Source of the DNA: JAICJR01 sp036491015
GTDB lineage: Bacteria; Actinomycetota; Thermoleophilia; Solirubrobacterales; Thermoleophilaceae
Direction of reading: 5' to 3'
DNA length: 7,238 nucleotides
Assembly (NCBI GenBank): GCA_036491015.1
Contig: DASXCV010000222.1
Span: forward strand, 1-7,238
A program made the translations under genes and the position numbers. Shown in pieces: positions 6,480 through 7,238 of this stretch (within the stretch, counting starts at the first letter, position 1; the number at the start of each line of letters is the position of its first letter). The notes under the pieces were generated by a model. The model did not search any database, was not told the DNA's origin, and saw only the letters and a list, made by a program, of their open reading frames with translations.

Positions 6480-7238
6480 CTATGCAGCGCCCGTCGCGTG
6501 CTGGAGGACGCTCCAGACCGGCTTGGCACTACCGTCACCGCGCAGGAGACCAAACCAGTTCTCCATGTTGCTCGCGGTCTGCGACGAGGGGTCGCGGTAG
6601 TTGTAGAGGAAGACGGCCTTCACGAAGCTCGCGAAGTCCGACGTCTTCAGGATCTGGAACATCTGCTGGGTGTCGCTCGCCTGAACGCTCTCGGACACGC
6701 ACTTGCTCGCGTCCGCCGTGCAGGTCGGCCAGCCGATCTCGGTCAGCCAGAACGGCTTGTCTCCAGCGCTGTGGTTGATGAACTTCTGGTGGATGTCCTT
6801 GATGCGCTCGAAGTCCCAGCGGGCTCCAGGGCTGTAGACATCAGGGGCTCGCGGCTGCGAGTACGGGTGCACCGCCACGCCGTCGAACCAGTTGTTGAGG
6901 TCCGGCACCGCGCTGTACATGGTGTCGATCCACTCGACCTGCTTGCTCGAGGTCTCGTACCCCGTGAGGTCGGCCTCGATCAGGAACTTGGCGTCCGGGT
7001 TGGCCGCCTTGCCGGCCTGGCCCGCGGCCTTGACCATCCGTGCGTACACGCCCGGGTCGGTGCCGGCCTGGTTGAACAGGTACCAGTACGGCTCGTTCCA
7101 GAGCTCGAAGTACGCGGCCGGGCGGTAGGGCACGCTTGGGTTGGCCTTCCAGAACGTTCCGTTCGGGCCATAGCGCGCCACCACGGCGGCGACGTACTGC
7201 GCGTAGTTGGCGGGGTTGGTCGGGATCACGTTCCACGA
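6480..7238 (-). CDS. Clan GH-A glycoside hydrolase, cellulase/GH39-like (5' end beyond right edge)
   Basis: The C-terminal 252 aa of a retaining (beta/alpha)8-barrel glycosidase; the N-terminus, including any signal peptide, lies beyond the right edge. The frame runs open through 7238; the GTG at 7229 is internal (SWNVIPTNP reads through it). AYFELWNEPYWYLF (42-55 of the visible part) carries the strand-4 Asn-Glu acid/base pair N48-E49. VAVHPYSQP (121-129) is a typical active-site strand. KPFWLTEIGWPT (161-172) carries the likely nucleophile E167 on strand 7. The end FGLLRGDGSAKPVWSVL (229-245) is the usual final helix of such barrels. C173 and C180 could form a disulphide, which would suit a secreted enzyme. 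The gene points the same way as the kinase and GT4 genes but is separated from them by the hairpin. By analogy with PslG of the Pseudomonas Psl locus it may trim or process the local polysaccharide; the substrate is unknown. The exact GH family cannot be fixed here. Confidence 0.88.
   Translation of the reverse strand, partial: SWNVIPTNPANYAQYVAAVVARYGPNGTFWKANPSVPYRPAAYFELWNEPYWYLFNQAGTDPGVYARMVKAAGQAGKAANPDAKFLIEADLTGYETSSKQVEWIDTMYSAVPDLNNWFDGVAVHPYSQPRAPDVYSPGARWDFERIKDIHQKFINHSAGDKPFWLTEIGWPTCTADASKCVSESVQASDTQQMFQILKTSDFASFVKAVFLYNYRDPSSQTASNMENWFGLLRGDGSAKPVWSVLQHATGAA

Noticed and set aside
1..7238. tRNA, rRNA, CRISPR array, insertion sequence or phage attachment site
   Set aside because: No cloverleaf-like sequence, regularly spaced repeats, transposase-like protein or terminal inverted repeats were seen in a by-eye reading of both strands.

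Overview
The window is GC-rich DNA whose codons strongly prefer G or C in third position. It carries six genes of a surface or exopolysaccharide locus. High GC, GTG/TTG starts, and a fused chain-length/tyrosine-kinase protein with an actinobacterial-style 'EAD' Walker A' motif suggest a high-GC actinobacterium, possibly Thermoleophilia/Solirubrobacterales. That placement is inference from composition and protein style, not from a marker gene.

Layout from left to right: (1) a minus-strand GT4 glycosyltransferase of WbaZ-like type, cut by the left edge; (2) a short divergent gap, then a plus-strand pair made of a GT2 (WaaE-like) glycosyltransferase with an unexplained C-terminal extension, followed by a polytopic O-antigen polymerase/ligase-like protein (Wzy_C family); (3) a convergent junction where the polymerase gene and the next minus-strand gene overlap by 11 bp inside a perfect palindrome; (4) a minus-strand pair made of a Wzz/BY-kinase fusion and, 42 bp downstream, a second GT4 glycosyltransferase; (5) an intergenic region with a very strong hairpin; (6) a minus-strand clan GH-A glycoside hydrolase, cut by the right edge.

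Read together, the glycosyltransferases would build a lipid-linked repeat unit. The Wzy-like protein would polymerise it. The Wzz/BY-kinase fusion would control chain length and export through ATP-dependent tyrosine autophosphorylation. The glycosidase could trim or process the polymer. A Wzx flippase, an initiating phosphoglycosyltransferase and sugar-nucleotide enzymes are not in this window and may lie outside it.

I found no RNA genes, CRISPR array, insertion sequence or attachment site. The system is recognisable as Wzy-dependent polysaccharide synthesis. The less ordinary parts are the GT2 C-terminal domain, the stop-codon palindrome at the convergent junction, the large hairpin behind the glycosidase gene, and the placement of that glycosidase next to the export kinase.
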